A stretch of 64,000 bases of DNA from Sphingopyxis sp. YR583 (GTDB taxonomy: Bacteria; Pseudomonadota; Alphaproteobacteria; Sphingomonadales; Sphingomonadaceae), in the NCBI RefSeq assembly GCF_900108295.1, contig NZ_FNWK01000001.1, forward strand, positions 1,054,001 to 1,118,000, given 5' to 3'. The position numbers were made by a program, and so were the translations under genes. Shown here in pieces: positions 55,952 through 64,000 of this stretch (its first letter is position 1; each line of letters starts with the position of its first letter). The notes under the pieces are model-generated. The model made no database searches and was not told the DNA's origin. It worked only from the letters and a program-made list of their open reading frames with translations.

Positions 55952-56726
55952 CGATTTCCCTCCCGGCACCGTCTGGCTGGTCGGCGCCGGTCCCGGCGAT
56001 CCCGAATTGCTGACGATGAAGGCGGTACGGCTGATCGAACGCGCCGAGATCGTCTTCTATGACGCATTGGTCGGCGAAGGCGTCCTCGCTCTCGTCCCTG
56101 CGGGCACCGAGCGTGTCAGCGTCGGCAAACGTTCGGGCCGCCATTCGAAAGATCAGCCAACGATCGATGCTTTACTCGTCGCCGCTGCGCGCTCGGGCAA
56201 GCGCGTCGCGCGGCTCAAAGGCGGCGACCCCACATTTTTCGCCCGTGCCGCCGAGGAAATATCCGCGCTGAGCGAAGCGGGTTTTGCCGTCCGCATCTGC
56301 CCCGGCATCACCGCCGCGAGCGCCGCGGCCGCTTCTGCCGGCATGTCGCTTTCGCTGCGCGGTGTCGCCCGCGATGTGCGTTTCGTGACCGCGCACAGCA
56401 AGCGCGGCGCGGCGCTCGACATCGACTGGTCCTCGCTCGCGCACGGCGGATCGACGCTTGCATTTTACATGGGGCGCGATGCCGCCGGAGAGATCATGCG
56501 TGGGCTGATACGGACAGGAATGCCCGGCGAGACCCCGGTAATGATCGCATGCCATGTCAGCGGCGCGGACGAGCGGCGGCTGGCAACCCGCCTCGACCTG
56601 CTTCAACTCGCGACCAGGTCCTTCGCAGCGGACGCACCGACGCTGATCCTTGTCGGCGCGGCGGTAGGCCTGGCCGATGTTGCACGCGCCAGTCTCGAAG
56701 CGATCGCGCGGCCAGCGCATGGCTAA
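55941..56726 (+). CDS. cobA: Uroporphyrinogen-III C-methyltransferase (sirohaem)
   Basis: 261-residue SAM-dependent methyltransferase making precorrin-2 for sirohaem. WLVGAGPGDPELLTMKAVRLIERA (13-36), YDALVGEGVL, the GRHSKDQ and RLKGGDPTFFARAAEE motifs and PGITAASAAAASAGMSL are all diagnostic. No CysG dehydrogenase/ferrochelatase domain is fused, so that step is elsewhere. Its role here is to supply sirohaem to NirB. Confidence 0.93.
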   Translation: MQPDDFPPGTVWLVGAGPGDPELLTMKAVRLIERAEIVFYDALVGEGVLALVPAGTERVSVGKRSGRHSKDQPTIDALLVAAARSGKRVARLKGGDPTFFARAAEEISALSEAGFAVRICPGITAASAAAASAGMSLSLRGVARDVRFVTAHSKRGAALDIDWSSLAHGGSTLAFYMGRDAAGEIMRGLIRTGMPGETPVMIACHVSGADERRLATRLDLLQLATRSFAADAPTLILVGAAVGLADVARASLEAIARPAHG

Positions 56727-57948
56727 AGTCAGGAAAATGAGCGCCGCGACCGAATGCGCGGCTTCGATCGATTTCGATACGGCGCTGGCCATTCTTGCCG
56801 CCCACGCGCAGCCGCTGGACGCCGCGATCATGTCTCTCGCCGATGCCGGCGGATGCTATCTGGCGGATCCCATCCATGCCCGCCTCGATTCACCGAGGCG
56901 AGATTGTGCCGCGATGGACGGCTATGCGGTGCGCGACCAGGACCTCGCAACCGGCATAGCCGCGCTCCGGCAGATCGGCATCAGCTATGCCGGTGGCGGG
57001 GAATCGGGCGAGATCGGCCCCGGCGAGACGATACGCGTCATGACAGGCGCCCCGCTGCCCAGCGGTGCCGACCGCGTCGTCATGATCGAATATTGCCGCC
57101 AAAGCGATGCCGGAGTGCGGATCGAGCCGGCGCCGCAAGGTAAGCCTCACATTCGCCGCCTAGGGTCGGACTTCGAATGCGGCCAATTGCTCATACCGGC
57201 AGGCACAAGAGTGACCCCGGCGGTAGCCTTGACCGCGGCGGCGGCAGATCATTGCGATCTTAAAGTGTCGCGCTGTCCGAACGTCCGGATCCTCGCGACG
57301 GGGGACGAGATTGTCGCACCGGGGGCCGCGACGGGCTCGGGCCTGGCGATCCCCGACAGCCTCACTGGAGCGATCGAGATGCTTTGCAGATCGGCTGGGG
57401 CGAAGGTCGTTTCAAAAGCACGCGTGTCCGACGACCCTGACGCCATCGCGCGAGCGGTAGAAGCGGCGTCGGCCGATATCATAGTGGTCGTCGGCGGCGC
57501 ATCGCGCGGCGACCGCGACTCTGGCCGCGTAGCGTTGGCTCCGCTGGGTCTCGAAATCGCCTTTGCCGATGTCGCCATAAAGCCCGGCAAGCCGGTCTGG
57601 TACGGGAAGATGGGCGCCACCCATATTCTCGGGCTGCCCGGAAATCCGACCGCGGCGCTGACGATCGCGCGCCTCTTCCTGGTACCGCTCATCACCCGGC
57701 TTCTTGGCGGCGGCATAGCGGATACCCTGCCCTGGCAACTCCTTCCCGCCGTGCGGTCCATCGCGGCGAACGGCCCGCGCGAGGCGTTTCTGTGCGCGGC
57801 GACATCCTATGGCGGTGTGGACATCGGCGACCGGCAGGAGGCGTCGGGACAAGCGCGGCTTGCCGGGACCAACGCCCTGGTGCGGCGCCCGCCCCATGCC
57901 GGACCGATCCTTCCCGGCATGCTCGTACCGACACTGCCGCTATGCTGA
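56719..57948 (+). CDS. moeA: Molybdopterin molybdotransferase MoeA
   Basis: About 409-residue MoeA, which inserts molybdate into molybdopterin. Motifs: DSPRRDCAAMDGYAVR, GETIRVMTGAPLPSGADRVVMIE, VRILATGDEIVAPG, VVGGASRGDRD and ILGLPGNPTAALT. Start at 56719 overlaps the methyltransferase end; an ATG at 56737 with AGGAA upstream is an alternative. In this operon it should load the cofactor of NasA. Confidence 0.9.
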   Translation: MAKVRKMSAATECAASIDFDTALAILAAHAQPLDAAIMSLADAGGCYLADPIHARLDSPRRDCAAMDGYAVRDQDLATGIAALRQIGISYAGGGESGEIGPGETIRVMTGAPLPSGADRVVMIEYCRQSDAGVRIEPAPQGKPHIRRLGSDFECGQLLIPAGTRVTPAVALTAAAADHCDLKVSRCPNVRILATGDEIVAPGAATGSGLAIPDSLTGAIEMLCRSAGAKVVSKARVSDDPDAIARAVEAASADIIVVVGGASRGDRDSGRVALAPLGLEIAFADVAIKPGKPVWYGKMGATHILGLPGNPTAALTIARLFLVPLITRLLGGGIADTLPWQLLPAVRSIAANGPREAFLCAATSYGGVDIGDRQEASGQARLAGTNALVRRPPHAGPILPGMLVPTLPLC

Positions 57949-58457
57949 TAGGCTTGCTTGTGCGCCAGTTTGCGCAGTCGGCTGCGAGCAAGGCTGGATT
58001 GCGCATTTCCGTCAAAAGAACTGAGCCGGAGCCAAAATACGTCACGGTGAATGCGATCGCGCATCGGATTTCGCGTCATGGTGCAAGCGCACTGAGCGAT
58101 GCGGAGAGCATTATCTGGAATACGGCGGCGGTGATCTTCTTCATGACGGGAGACAACCGCCTTGGAATGCCGCCGGACGCGAAGATTTTCAGCTGGGGCG
58201 CGGCCCGGGCAGGATTTCGCGAAATGGGGTTGCCGTCGCTAGGTGAAGTCGTCCGCCTGTTGGTGATCGAACTCGCGTACCGCGCAGATCTAGATGGACG
58301 AAACCGGTCTGCGGACTCGACCTCACTCCTCAGGATCGCAAAATTGAAGCAACAGTTTGAGGCGGCACAACTCACCGCCGATCTCCACAATCAACTTCAA
58401 GAGATGATCGCTCGCGCTCACGGACAGGCGACCGCCGTGCGGGAAGCGCCGAACTGA
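57942..58457 (+). CDS. Hypothetical protein at the end of the nitrate operon
   Basis: 171 codons from the ATG at 57942, which overlaps the moeA stop by seven bases. No family recognised. The protein has basic and charged segments (VKRTEPEPKYVTVNAIAHRI), a central hydrophobic stretch (IIWNTAAVIFFMTGDNRLGMPP) and a helical, Gln-rich C-terminal third (KLKQQFEAAQLTADLHNQLQEMI) that may be a coiled coil. No signal peptide or cysteine cluster. Its ribosome site is weak, so coupling to moeA is likely if it is real. Confidence 0.55.
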   Translation: MLIGLLVRQFAQSAASKAGLRISVKRTEPEPKYVTVNAIAHRISRHGASALSDAESIIWNTAAVIFFMTGDNRLGMPPDAKIFSWGAARAGFREMGLPSLGEVVRLLVIELAYRADLDGRNRSADSTSLLRIAKLKQQFEAAQLTADLHNQLQEMIARAHGQATAVREAPN

Positions 58458-58479
58458 GCGCAGACCGACAGCCCCCTTT

Positions 58480-58535
58480 GGCCGTTAGCGGTCAGGCCGC
58501 TTTCGGCTATCAAAGGTGCGATAGCGGACGTTAAC
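58480..58535. repeat. Degenerate intergenic repeat, copy B
   Basis: GGCCGTTAGCGGTC head, CCGCTTTCGGCTATC arm, AAAGGTGC loop, GATAGCGGACGTTA arm/tail, with a perfect 6-bp inner stem GCTATC / GATAGC. Aligns with 45938-45993 and 35544-35603 by eye. It lies between two convergent genes. Confidence 0.4.
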
Positions 58536-58553
58536 TACTAATAACCGGGCCTT

Positions 58554-59381
58554 TCAAGGCGCAGCCTGAATTGCATCCATCAGCCCTGGAGTGTTTTGGT
58601 CCCATGTGTGGCGAGGACCGATCGTCAAACCGCCGTCGATGATCATCGACGTCCCATTCATGAAACTGCCCTGTTCGCTGCACAGGAACGCGACGGCTTC
58701 GGCAACATCGCCGGGCAGTCCCGCTCGTGCAACCGGCTGAACATGACTCGACATCTGCGCAATCGCCGCTTTGGATGCTTCGAACTGCTCCTTCGGCATA
58801 TCGAGGACAGAAGCGAAGATGTTGGTGTTGATAAAGCCCGGTTGCACTGCATTCACGCGAATTCCGTATCGGGCCAAGTCGGTCGCGGCACATCTGGTGA
58901 GCTGCAAAACACCAGCTTTAGCGACAGCGTAAGTGGTCGGCGAATAGCCGGGACCGATCGCGGCGACGCTGGATGTATTGACGATTGCCGCGCCTGGTCG
59001 ATGCTTCATATGTGGGACAGCATGTCGAATGCCCATGGCAACCGATCGAAGCAACAACGCCATGGTATGATCCCAACCATCGACGTCGATTTCATCGACA
59101 GCTGCGAGCGCGCCGCCCGCACCCGCATTGTTGAAAAGATAGTCGATGCCGCCGCAAGCGGTGGCGGCCTGCTCCATCAGCGCCTTGATCTGGTCCGGAT
59201 CACAAACGTCGCAGCCAACGGCAGTGATCGTCTCGACCTCGGTCGCTAAAGCCTCAGCCCCTTGCGCATCAATGTCACCTGCAAAGACTGTTGCACCTTC
59301 ACGCGCGAACAACAGTGCGGTGGCCCGGCCGATGCCCGAGGCCGCGCCAGTGACGACAACGCATTTGTTCTGAAATCGCAT
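58554..59381 (-). CDS. SDR family NAD(P)-dependent oxidoreductase
   Basis: 275-residue short-chain dehydrogenase. TGAASGIG at 11-18 binds the cofactor, NNAG near 89-92, and the catalytic set is Ser in VNTSSVAAIG with YAVAK near 150. Asp after the second strand (AGDID) points to NAD rather than NADP. The start at 59381 has AGGAG upstream; a frame running to 59567 does not. Last gene of the minus-strand ketone-degradation operon, 22 bases after the enoyl-CoA hydratase gene. Confidence 0.9.
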   Translation of the reverse strand: MRFQNKCVVVTGAASGIGRATALLFAREGATVFAGDIDAQGAEALATEVETITAVGCDVCDPDQIKALMEQAATACGGIDYLFNNAGAGGALAAVDEIDVDGWDHTMALLLRSVAMGIRHAVPHMKHRPGAAIVNTSSVAAIGPGYSPTTYAVAKAGVLQLTRCAATDLARYGIRVNAVQPGFINTNIFASVLDMPKEQFEASKAAIAQMSSHVQPVARAGLPGDVAEAVAFLCSEQGSFMNGTSMIIDGGLTIGPRHTWDQNTPGLMDAIQAAP

Positions 59382-59403
59382 GAGCCTCTCCTGATCGGTC
59401 ACT

Positions 59404-60273
59404 TTACCAGGGATAGAAGGACGGCATGTCCGACGCCCGGCCCGCAAAGACCGGATCGCGTTTTTCGAGGAACGCGGCCACACCTTCCTTTCCGTCGGCG
59501 ATGCTGGTGTAGAACATCGCCAGAGAGTCGATCTGGTGCGCGCCCATCGGATGGGACTGTGCGGCATTACGCCACATCATCTGCCGGGTCAGCGCCACTG
59601 CGACTGGCGAACGGTTCTCGACGAATTTTCGCGCCAATGCTCGCGCTTCATCGAGAAGCTTTTCAGGCGGGTGAATCGACCGTAGGAGTCCCCCGCGCAA
59701 TCCTTCTGTGGCATCGAAAACCTCGCCCGACAGGGTCCATTCGATCGCCTGCTGCGGACCGACCAGCCGCGGCAGGAACCAGCTGGAACAGGCCTCGGGT
59801 ACTATACCCAGTTTGCCGAATACAAACCCGATTCGCGCCTTGTCCGATGCCATCCGCACGTCCATTCCGAGCGTCATCGTTGCCCCGACACCCACTGCCG
59901 CACCGTTGATCGCGGCGATGACCGGCTTCTTGCAGTCAAATATCGCAAGGCTGACCCGGCCGCCTTCATCGCGGATTCCGTCGCGCTGCTCCGGCGCACC
60001 AAATTCACGGCGGGCATAGTCGAGATCGGGGCATTGGTTTTCATCAAGGCCAAACACGTTCCCCGGAATGCTCAGGTCCATTCCCGCGCAGAACGCCCGT
60101 CCTTCGCCGGTCACGATCACCGCGCCAACGGCATCGTCTTCACTCGCCCAGGTGAATGCTGCGACCAGATCGTCGGCCATTGTGAGGGTGAAGGCATTCA
60201 GTTGATCGGGACGATTGAGCCGCAATGTCAGAATCTGGTCTTCCAGATCCCATGCCAGAGACTCGAACATCAT
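59404..60273 (-). CDS. Enoyl-CoA hydratase/isomerase-family protein
   Basis: 289-residue crotonase-fold protein. LRLNRPDQLNAFTLTMADDL, GEGRAFCAGMDLS and the AINGAAVGVGATMTLGMDVRMAS oxyanion segment are the family motifs; the downstream GFVFGKLGIVPEACSSWFLPRLVG contains the usual second acid position. The ATGATG at 60273 overlaps the esterase stop, which fixes the start; longer frames run through the esterase gene. Substrate unknown, possibly an acyl-CoA made from the ketone-derived acid. Confidence 0.87.
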   Translation of the reverse strand: MMFESLAWDLEDQILTLRLNRPDQLNAFTLTMADDLVAAFTWASEDDAVGAVIVTGEGRAFCAGMDLSIPGNVFGLDENQCPDLDYARREFGAPEQRDGIRDEGGRVSLAIFDCKKPVIAAINGAAVGVGATMTLGMDVRMASDKARIGFVFGKLGIVPEACSSWFLPRLVGPQQAIEWTLSGEVFDATEGLRGGLLRSIHPPEKLLDEARALARKFVENRSPVAVALTRQMMWRNAAQSHPMGAHQIDSLAMFYTSIADGKEGVAAFLEKRDPVFAGRASDMPSFYPW

Positions 60274-61223
60274 CGATCGAGCCCCACGCGTAAACGGTTT
60301 GCAATCCATTGGCCCGCCTCCGCGATCGCCGCGTTGCCCGCGACAGGAATGACATGCTGGAAGAGCGGCCATGCGTGGACCATCTCGGGCCAGACGCGCA
60401 GCGTTACATCGCCTCCAGCCAAGGCGAAGCGATGGGCCAGACGGGTGGAATCGCCGAGCAGCACTTCGTCGCCGCCAGCCTGAACGAACATCGGCGGGAG
60501 CCCAGCCAAGTCTGCAAAAAGCGGCGATATCAGCGGATTGGCGGCGGGAGTGTTTCGGCAATAGCCATCTGCCAGCCCTTGCAGCACGTCGCGCGAGACA
60601 ATCGGATCGCGCGCGGCGCAGACGTCATAGGATTCGCCGCTTTCGGTCAGATCGAGCCAAGGGCTAAGCAGATACATGCCCGTCGGCAGCGCCAAACCCC
60701 GCTGGCGCAATTTCAGGACCAAAGCGAGGGTCAGATTGCCGCCAGCGGATTCTCCGGCGACCACGATATCGTCGGGCGAGAACCCCTCATCCACCACGAA
60801 CTGCCACGCGTTCGCCGCATCATCCAGTGCCGCCGGATAGGGATTCTCCGGCGCCAGCGCATAATCCATATTATAGGCCACCACCCCCGCGGCGCTTGCG
60901 ATCCGCGAGACGAGATGCCGGTGGCTCAGCGCCGACCCGAACGCATAACCACCACCATGGTGGTAAAGAAGTGCCTTTCCGGCGTCGGCGCCCGCCGGTA
61001 CGATGCGCTCGCCGCGGACCTTGCCATTCTCGATCCGCTCAATGACACAATCTTCGGCGGGCGGCACCGCGCCATGCTCGGCATCGAAAGCGGCCCGCTG
61101 CTGCTCGATCGTCGGCATTGGCCCCGCGGCCAATGCCCGTACTTGCTCGAGCCAGCGGCGCTTGAAGGCGGCGATTTCGGATCCCGGGTTACCGCGCACC
61201 TCGCTCTGCGGATCAATCGACAT
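60270..61223 (-). CDS. HSL-family alpha/beta-hydrolase esterase
   Basis: 317-residue esterase of the hormone-sensitive-lipase group. Oxyanion motif YHHGGGYAFGS near 87-97, nucleophile GESAGGN near 157-163, Asp in GGDEVLLGDS and His in EMVHAWP. The start at 61223 overlaps the monooxygenase stop by 11 bases. It should hydrolyse the ester or lactone produced by the adjacent Baeyer-Villiger monooxygenase. Confidence 0.9.
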   Translation of the reverse strand: MSIDPQSEVRGNPGSEIAAFKRRWLEQVRALAAGPMPTIEQQRAAFDAEHGAVPPAEDCVIERIENGKVRGERIVPAGADAGKALLYHHGGGYAFGSALSHRHLVSRIASAAGVVAYNMDYALAPENPYPAALDDAANAWQFVVDEGFSPDDIVVAGESAGGNLTLALVLKLRQRGLALPTGMYLLSPWLDLTESGESYDVCAARDPIVSRDVLQGLADGYCRNTPAANPLISPLFADLAGLPPMFVQAGGDEVLLGDSTRLAHRFALAGGDVTLRVWPEMVHAWPLFQHVIPVAGNAAIAEAGQWIANRLRVGLDR

Positions 61224-63033
61224 GGCGAAGCTCGAACCCAGCAAACTTACCCTCGGCCCGCCAGGCTTCCAATATCTCGAAAAACTCGGCCGATCCGCCC
61301 TGATAGAAGGCCTGCAAGCCTGTCTCGGCCTCAGGCTGGCCGTCGTTGTTATAATAGCCGGGGGTGCATTCGGCGTCATATTTGCGCCGCGCCCCGGCGA
61401 CCGCGCGCAGCCGCGCCTGCCACTCCTGCTCGGCTTCGGGGGTCGGATCGAAGCTCCTTACGCCATTCTCGTGGCAATAGCTCACCATATAGGCGAAATG
61501 CCGCGCGAGGTCGCCGAGCCCGTGGGTGACGTTGGAGGTCAGGCCGCCCTGCGTTGCGGTCTGGACCATCAGATTGGGGAAGCCGGCGTTGAAGTGCCCG
61601 TAGAGCGTCGTCATGCCGCCACTCCATTTTTCGGTGAGGCTCACGCCATCCCGGCCATAAAGCTCGAAGCCGTTGCGTTTTGCCATGTCGGGCGTCTGGA
61701 AATCGAAGCCGCTGGCATAGATCAGGCAATCGACCTCATACGCCTTGCCGCTGGCCCAGACCGTGTTCCCGTCGATACGCTCGACGCCCTGACCATCCGT
61801 ATCGACCAGCGTGACATTGGCGCGGTTGAAGGTTTCGAGATACTCGTCGTGGAAGCAGGGCCGCTTGCACATGACATTGAACCAGGGTTTGAGCGCCTCG
61901 GCTGTCGCCGGATCCTGAACGATCGCATCAACGCGTGCGCGGACATCGTTCATGAATGCGATATCGGCGGCACGGCGGCGTTCGTCGGCGTCGTTGACTC
62001 CGGTCAACTCGACACCGATACGGCCTAGCACCTCGGTCCAGCCGTCGTGTACCAGGTCGATCTCCGGCGCCCGGCCGTTGAAGATATAATCGAAGTTCAT
62101 CATCCGCTCACGCTGCCACCCCGCATCGAGCGACGCTGCCCAGCCCATGTCGGTCGTCCGGTTATCGCGAACGGGCACTGCGGCAGGAGTGCGCTGGAAG
62201 ACATAGAGATGACCAGCGCTCGCACCGAGATGCGGGATGCACTGAACGGCGGTGGCCCCGGTCCCGATAATGCCGACGCGTTTGTCGGCCAGCCCGGTGA
62301 GGCCACCGCTCGCATCACCGCCGGTGTAGGCATAGTCCCAACGGCTTGTGTGAAAGCTGTGCCCCGTGAAGCTTTCGATGCCGGGGATCGCCGGGAGGCG
62401 CACGCTCTGGAGCACACCGGTGGCGACCATGACGTAGCGCGCCCCAATTCTGTCACCTTCGCTCGTTGTGATGAGCCAGCGACCCGCCGTCTCGTCCCAC
62501 GTCAGCGCCTCGACCAGCGTCTGCAGCAACGCCTTTTCATAAAGGCCAAAACGCTCCGCGATCGAACGCGCATAGGAAAAAATCTCCGGGCCGCGCGCAT
62601 ATTTGAGCGAGGGAACGTAGCCCATGTCCTCGAGCATCGGCATGTAGATATAGGATTCGATGTCGCACGAAGCGCCCGGGTAGCGGTTCCAGTACCAGAC
62701 GCCGCCGAAGTCGCTGGCCTTGTCGATGACGATGAAGTCCGTGATGCCGCGCTTGGTCAGTTCCGCCGCCGTTTGCAGGCCCCCGAACCCCGCGCCGATG
62801 ATCGCGACCTCAACGTCGCGAATGACGGGCGCGCGCTCAGACGCGTGGTCGGCATAGGGATCATCCAGATAGCGGGCGAGTTCTCCCTCGGGAGCCACAT
62901 ATTGCCCGACCCCTGCCGCCGCGAGTCGCTTGTCGCGCTCGGTCCGGTAGCGATCCAGGAGATCGCCCTCACTAGCCACCGTCGATGCGGCCAAATCCGG
63001 ATCTCTTGCCAAGGATTCTGTGCCTTCGGTCAT
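61213..63033 (-). CDS. Baeyer-Villiger-type flavin monooxygenase
   Basis: 606-residue FAD/NADPH monooxygenase. FAD motif IIGAGFGGLQTAAEL near 74-88, second Rossmann VGIIGTGATAVQ, and the Baeyer-Villiger fingerprint FTGHSFHTSRWDY, with Asp where most BVMOs have Pro. An N-terminal extension of about 70 residues is typical of the larger class (cyclohexanone/cyclopentadecanone type). It converts a ketone to an ester, and the next gene is an esterase. A TetR gene lies upstream on the same strand. Confidence 0.9.
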   Translation of the reverse strand: MTEGTESLARDPDLAASTVASEGDLLDRYRTERDKRLAAAGVGQYVAPEGELARYLDDPYADHASERAPVIRDVEVAIIGAGFGGLQTAAELTKRGITDFIVIDKASDFGGVWYWNRYPGASCDIESYIYMPMLEDMGYVPSLKYARGPEIFSYARSIAERFGLYEKALLQTLVEALTWDETAGRWLITTSEGDRIGARYVMVATGVLQSVRLPAIPGIESFTGHSFHTSRWDYAYTGGDASGGLTGLADKRVGIIGTGATAVQCIPHLGASAGHLYVFQRTPAAVPVRDNRTTDMGWAASLDAGWQRERMMNFDYIFNGRAPEIDLVHDGWTEVLGRIGVELTGVNDADERRRAADIAFMNDVRARVDAIVQDPATAEALKPWFNVMCKRPCFHDEYLETFNRANVTLVDTDGQGVERIDGNTVWASGKAYEVDCLIYASGFDFQTPDMAKRNGFELYGRDGVSLTEKWSGGMTTLYGHFNAGFPNLMVQTATQGGLTSNVTHGLGDLARHFAYMVSYCHENGVRSFDPTPEAEQEWQARLRAVAGARRKYDAECTPGYYNNDGQPEAETGLQAFYQGGSAEFFEILEAWRAEGKFAGFELRHVD

Positions 63034-63093
63034 CTCTCGCTCCCATCTGGAAAGCGCCGTATCAGCGCTTCATGTTTTTACATATGAGTGCAG

Positions 63094-63123
63094 TGATAAC
63101 CGTATATGAATAATCGAGTCAAG
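63094..63123 (-). promoter_or_regulatory. Candidate promoter of the monooxygenase operon
   Basis: On the minus strand TTGACT (63118-63123) and TATCAC (63094-63099) are 18 bases apart, about 60 bases upstream of the monooxygenase ATG. The -10 fits only four of six consensus bases. The surrounding A/T-rich stretch has CATATA and CATATG boxes that might be an operator for the upstream TetR protein. Confidence 0.3.
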
Positions 63124-63186
63124 CAGGCACGCTTTCGGGACCATCGCGGCGCGATGCCAGAGAGGCGAATCAATCGAGGAATTGGG

Positions 63187-64000
63187 TTAGATCGGGAGGA
63201 GACCCACGCGGTATAGCTCGGCGAGTTCGAGCGGCGCAGCGGCACGCTCCGCCTCACTAAGCGTATCGAACCACTTCGGCAGCCATTCAAAACCGCCCGG
63301 ATTGGCTGCAACGAGGGCGCGGGCATCGAGCGACCGCACCGTTTGCTCGGCCTGACCCTGCGCATGAATGTCGAGGAAGGTATCCATGAGGAAGTTCGTC
63401 GACTGGTCGATTTCCTCGCGCACCGAGACCGGAAGGGCTTCGATGCCGGTCAACGGCGACAGCGGGGCGCTCCCTTCCATCAGGCTGGCTTGGGCAAACG
63501 CATAATTGGCGGCCATGATCGCCGCGATCCGGGGGCCGTCATAATCGCGTGCCGCGCGCATAACCGCCTCGTAATGACGAAAGGAGCGTCGATAGCATTC
63601 GGCGACCAAGGTCTCCTTGTCGCCCAGATTATGATAGATCACCTTCTTCGTGACCCCGACGCGCGTGGCGATTTCGTCGAGTGAGGTCGCATCGACCCCC
63701 TTCAGGTTGAAGAGCCACGAGGCCGCGCCCAACAGCGCCTCCTGCTTCGCCGCAGCCACCGCCTGCCCGTCGAACAGATTCACGTCGGGGACGTGGCCGA
63801 GAGCAATATCGATCGGACGAAATTCAACAGTCGAGCGGCGATCGGTCGCAACACCCTCGCGAAGGATGGCTTTCAGCGCCTCGACCAGATCGCGGTGGGA
63901 GAGGCTCTCGTTGCTCCGCCACTGGCGCGCGATCGGAACCCACAATACGAGTCCCAAGATGGCGGGGGCGATGATGCTGGCGCGGCATTCGCGTAGTTCT
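63187..64000 (-). CDS. Tandem TetR regulator, N-terminus beyond the window
   Basis: Open frame from the stop at 63187 to the right edge; the start is not in the window. The last 180 or so residues form a complete TetR protein: HTH AASWLFNLKGVDATSLDEIATRVGVTKKVIYHNLGDKETLV and a C-terminal helical domain. The 90 residues before it (RASIIAPAILGLVLWVPIARQWRSNESLSHRDLVEALKAILREGV) look like the end of another TetR ligand domain. So this is probably a fusion of two TetR units of about 400 residues. It is the likely regulator of the monooxygenase operon downstream on the same strand. Confidence 0.78.
   Translation of the reverse strand, partial: ELRECRASIIAPAILGLVLWVPIARQWRSNESLSHRDLVEALKAILREGVATDRRSTVEFRPIDIALGHVPDVNLFDGQAVAAAKQEALLGAASWLFNLKGVDATSLDEIATRVGVTKKVIYHNLGDKETLVAECYRRSFRHYEAVMRAARDYDGPRIAAIMAANYAFAQASLMEGSAPLSPLTGIEALPVSVREEIDQSTNFLMDTFLDIHAQGQAEQTVRSLDARALVAANPGGFEWLPKWFDTLSEAERAAAPLELAELYRVGLLPI

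Overview
The window looks like the chromosome of a high-GC alphaproteobacterium of the order Sphingomonadales (Sphingopyxis, Sphingomonas or a relative). This is inferred from three long TonB-dependent receptors of the sphingomonad catabolic type, many Tat-exported or periplasmic oxidases, several TetR regulators beside degradation genes, and NasT/NasS-type nitrate control. No rRNA, tRNA, CRISPR array, transposase or replication origin was found, and most of the DNA is tightly packed coding sequence.

Region 1 (236-17211) handles amines. A Tat-exported flavin amine oxidase and a TonB-dependent receptor diverge from a shared intergenic region. An acyl-CoA ligase and a cupin follow, then two paralogous TetR regulators that converge. 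Next is a nine-gene operon (8098-17211): the two subunits of a tryptophan-tryptophylquinone (TTQ) amine dehydrogenase of the aromatic amine dehydrogenase type with MauE- and MauD-like maturation proteins, two small c-type cytochromes, a second TonB-dependent receptor, an aldehyde dehydrogenase and an acyl-CoA ligase. This reads as a full route: uptake of an amine, periplasmic oxidation to an aldehyde, oxidation to an acid, then activation to the CoA ester. Near-identical promoter/operator palindromes precede the first receptor (about 1882) and the amine dehydrogenase operon (about 8023). A second operator type lies near 1729 and 6507.

Region 2 (17212-35536) handles peptides and amino acids. 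It has an S9 peptidase, a Leu/Phe/Val-type dehydrogenase, Lrp and Crp/Fnr regulators, and a giant fused indolepyruvate-type 2-oxoacid:ferredoxin oxidoreductase. A TetR gene then diverges from an operon of a small ORF, an MFS transporter, a DUF885 metallohydrolase, a third TonB-dependent receptor, a second S9 peptidase and a FAD amino-acid-oxidase-like enzyme. A 63-bp element with a 31-bp identical core occurs twice, ahead of the first S9 gene and in the TetR/operon divergent region. It ties the two loci into one probable regulon.

Region 3 (35537-45993) is surface and signalling: a 1983-residue autotransporter with a long internal duplication, a 7TM-DISM histidine kinase and a LuxR-type response regulator facing each other, a hotdog thioesterase and a deleted alpha/beta hydrolase remnant.

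Region 4 (46059-58457) is assimilatory nitrate reduction: nasT and nasS; a leader with two A1/G4 hexaloop hairpins and an intrinsic terminator; then a nitrate MFS transporter, an outer-membrane porin, nirB, nirD, nasA, a sirohaem methyltransferase, moeA and a small unknown gene. The leader fits NasT (ANTAR) antitermination.

Region 5 (58554-64000) is a minus-strand operon of a Baeyer-Villiger-type monooxygenase, an HSL-family esterase, an enoyl-CoA hydratase-like protein and an SDR dehydrogenase, preceded by a TetR-type regulator that runs off the right edge and appears to be a fusion of two TetR proteins. It probably degrades a ketone. The first 235 bases hold nothing I can support.
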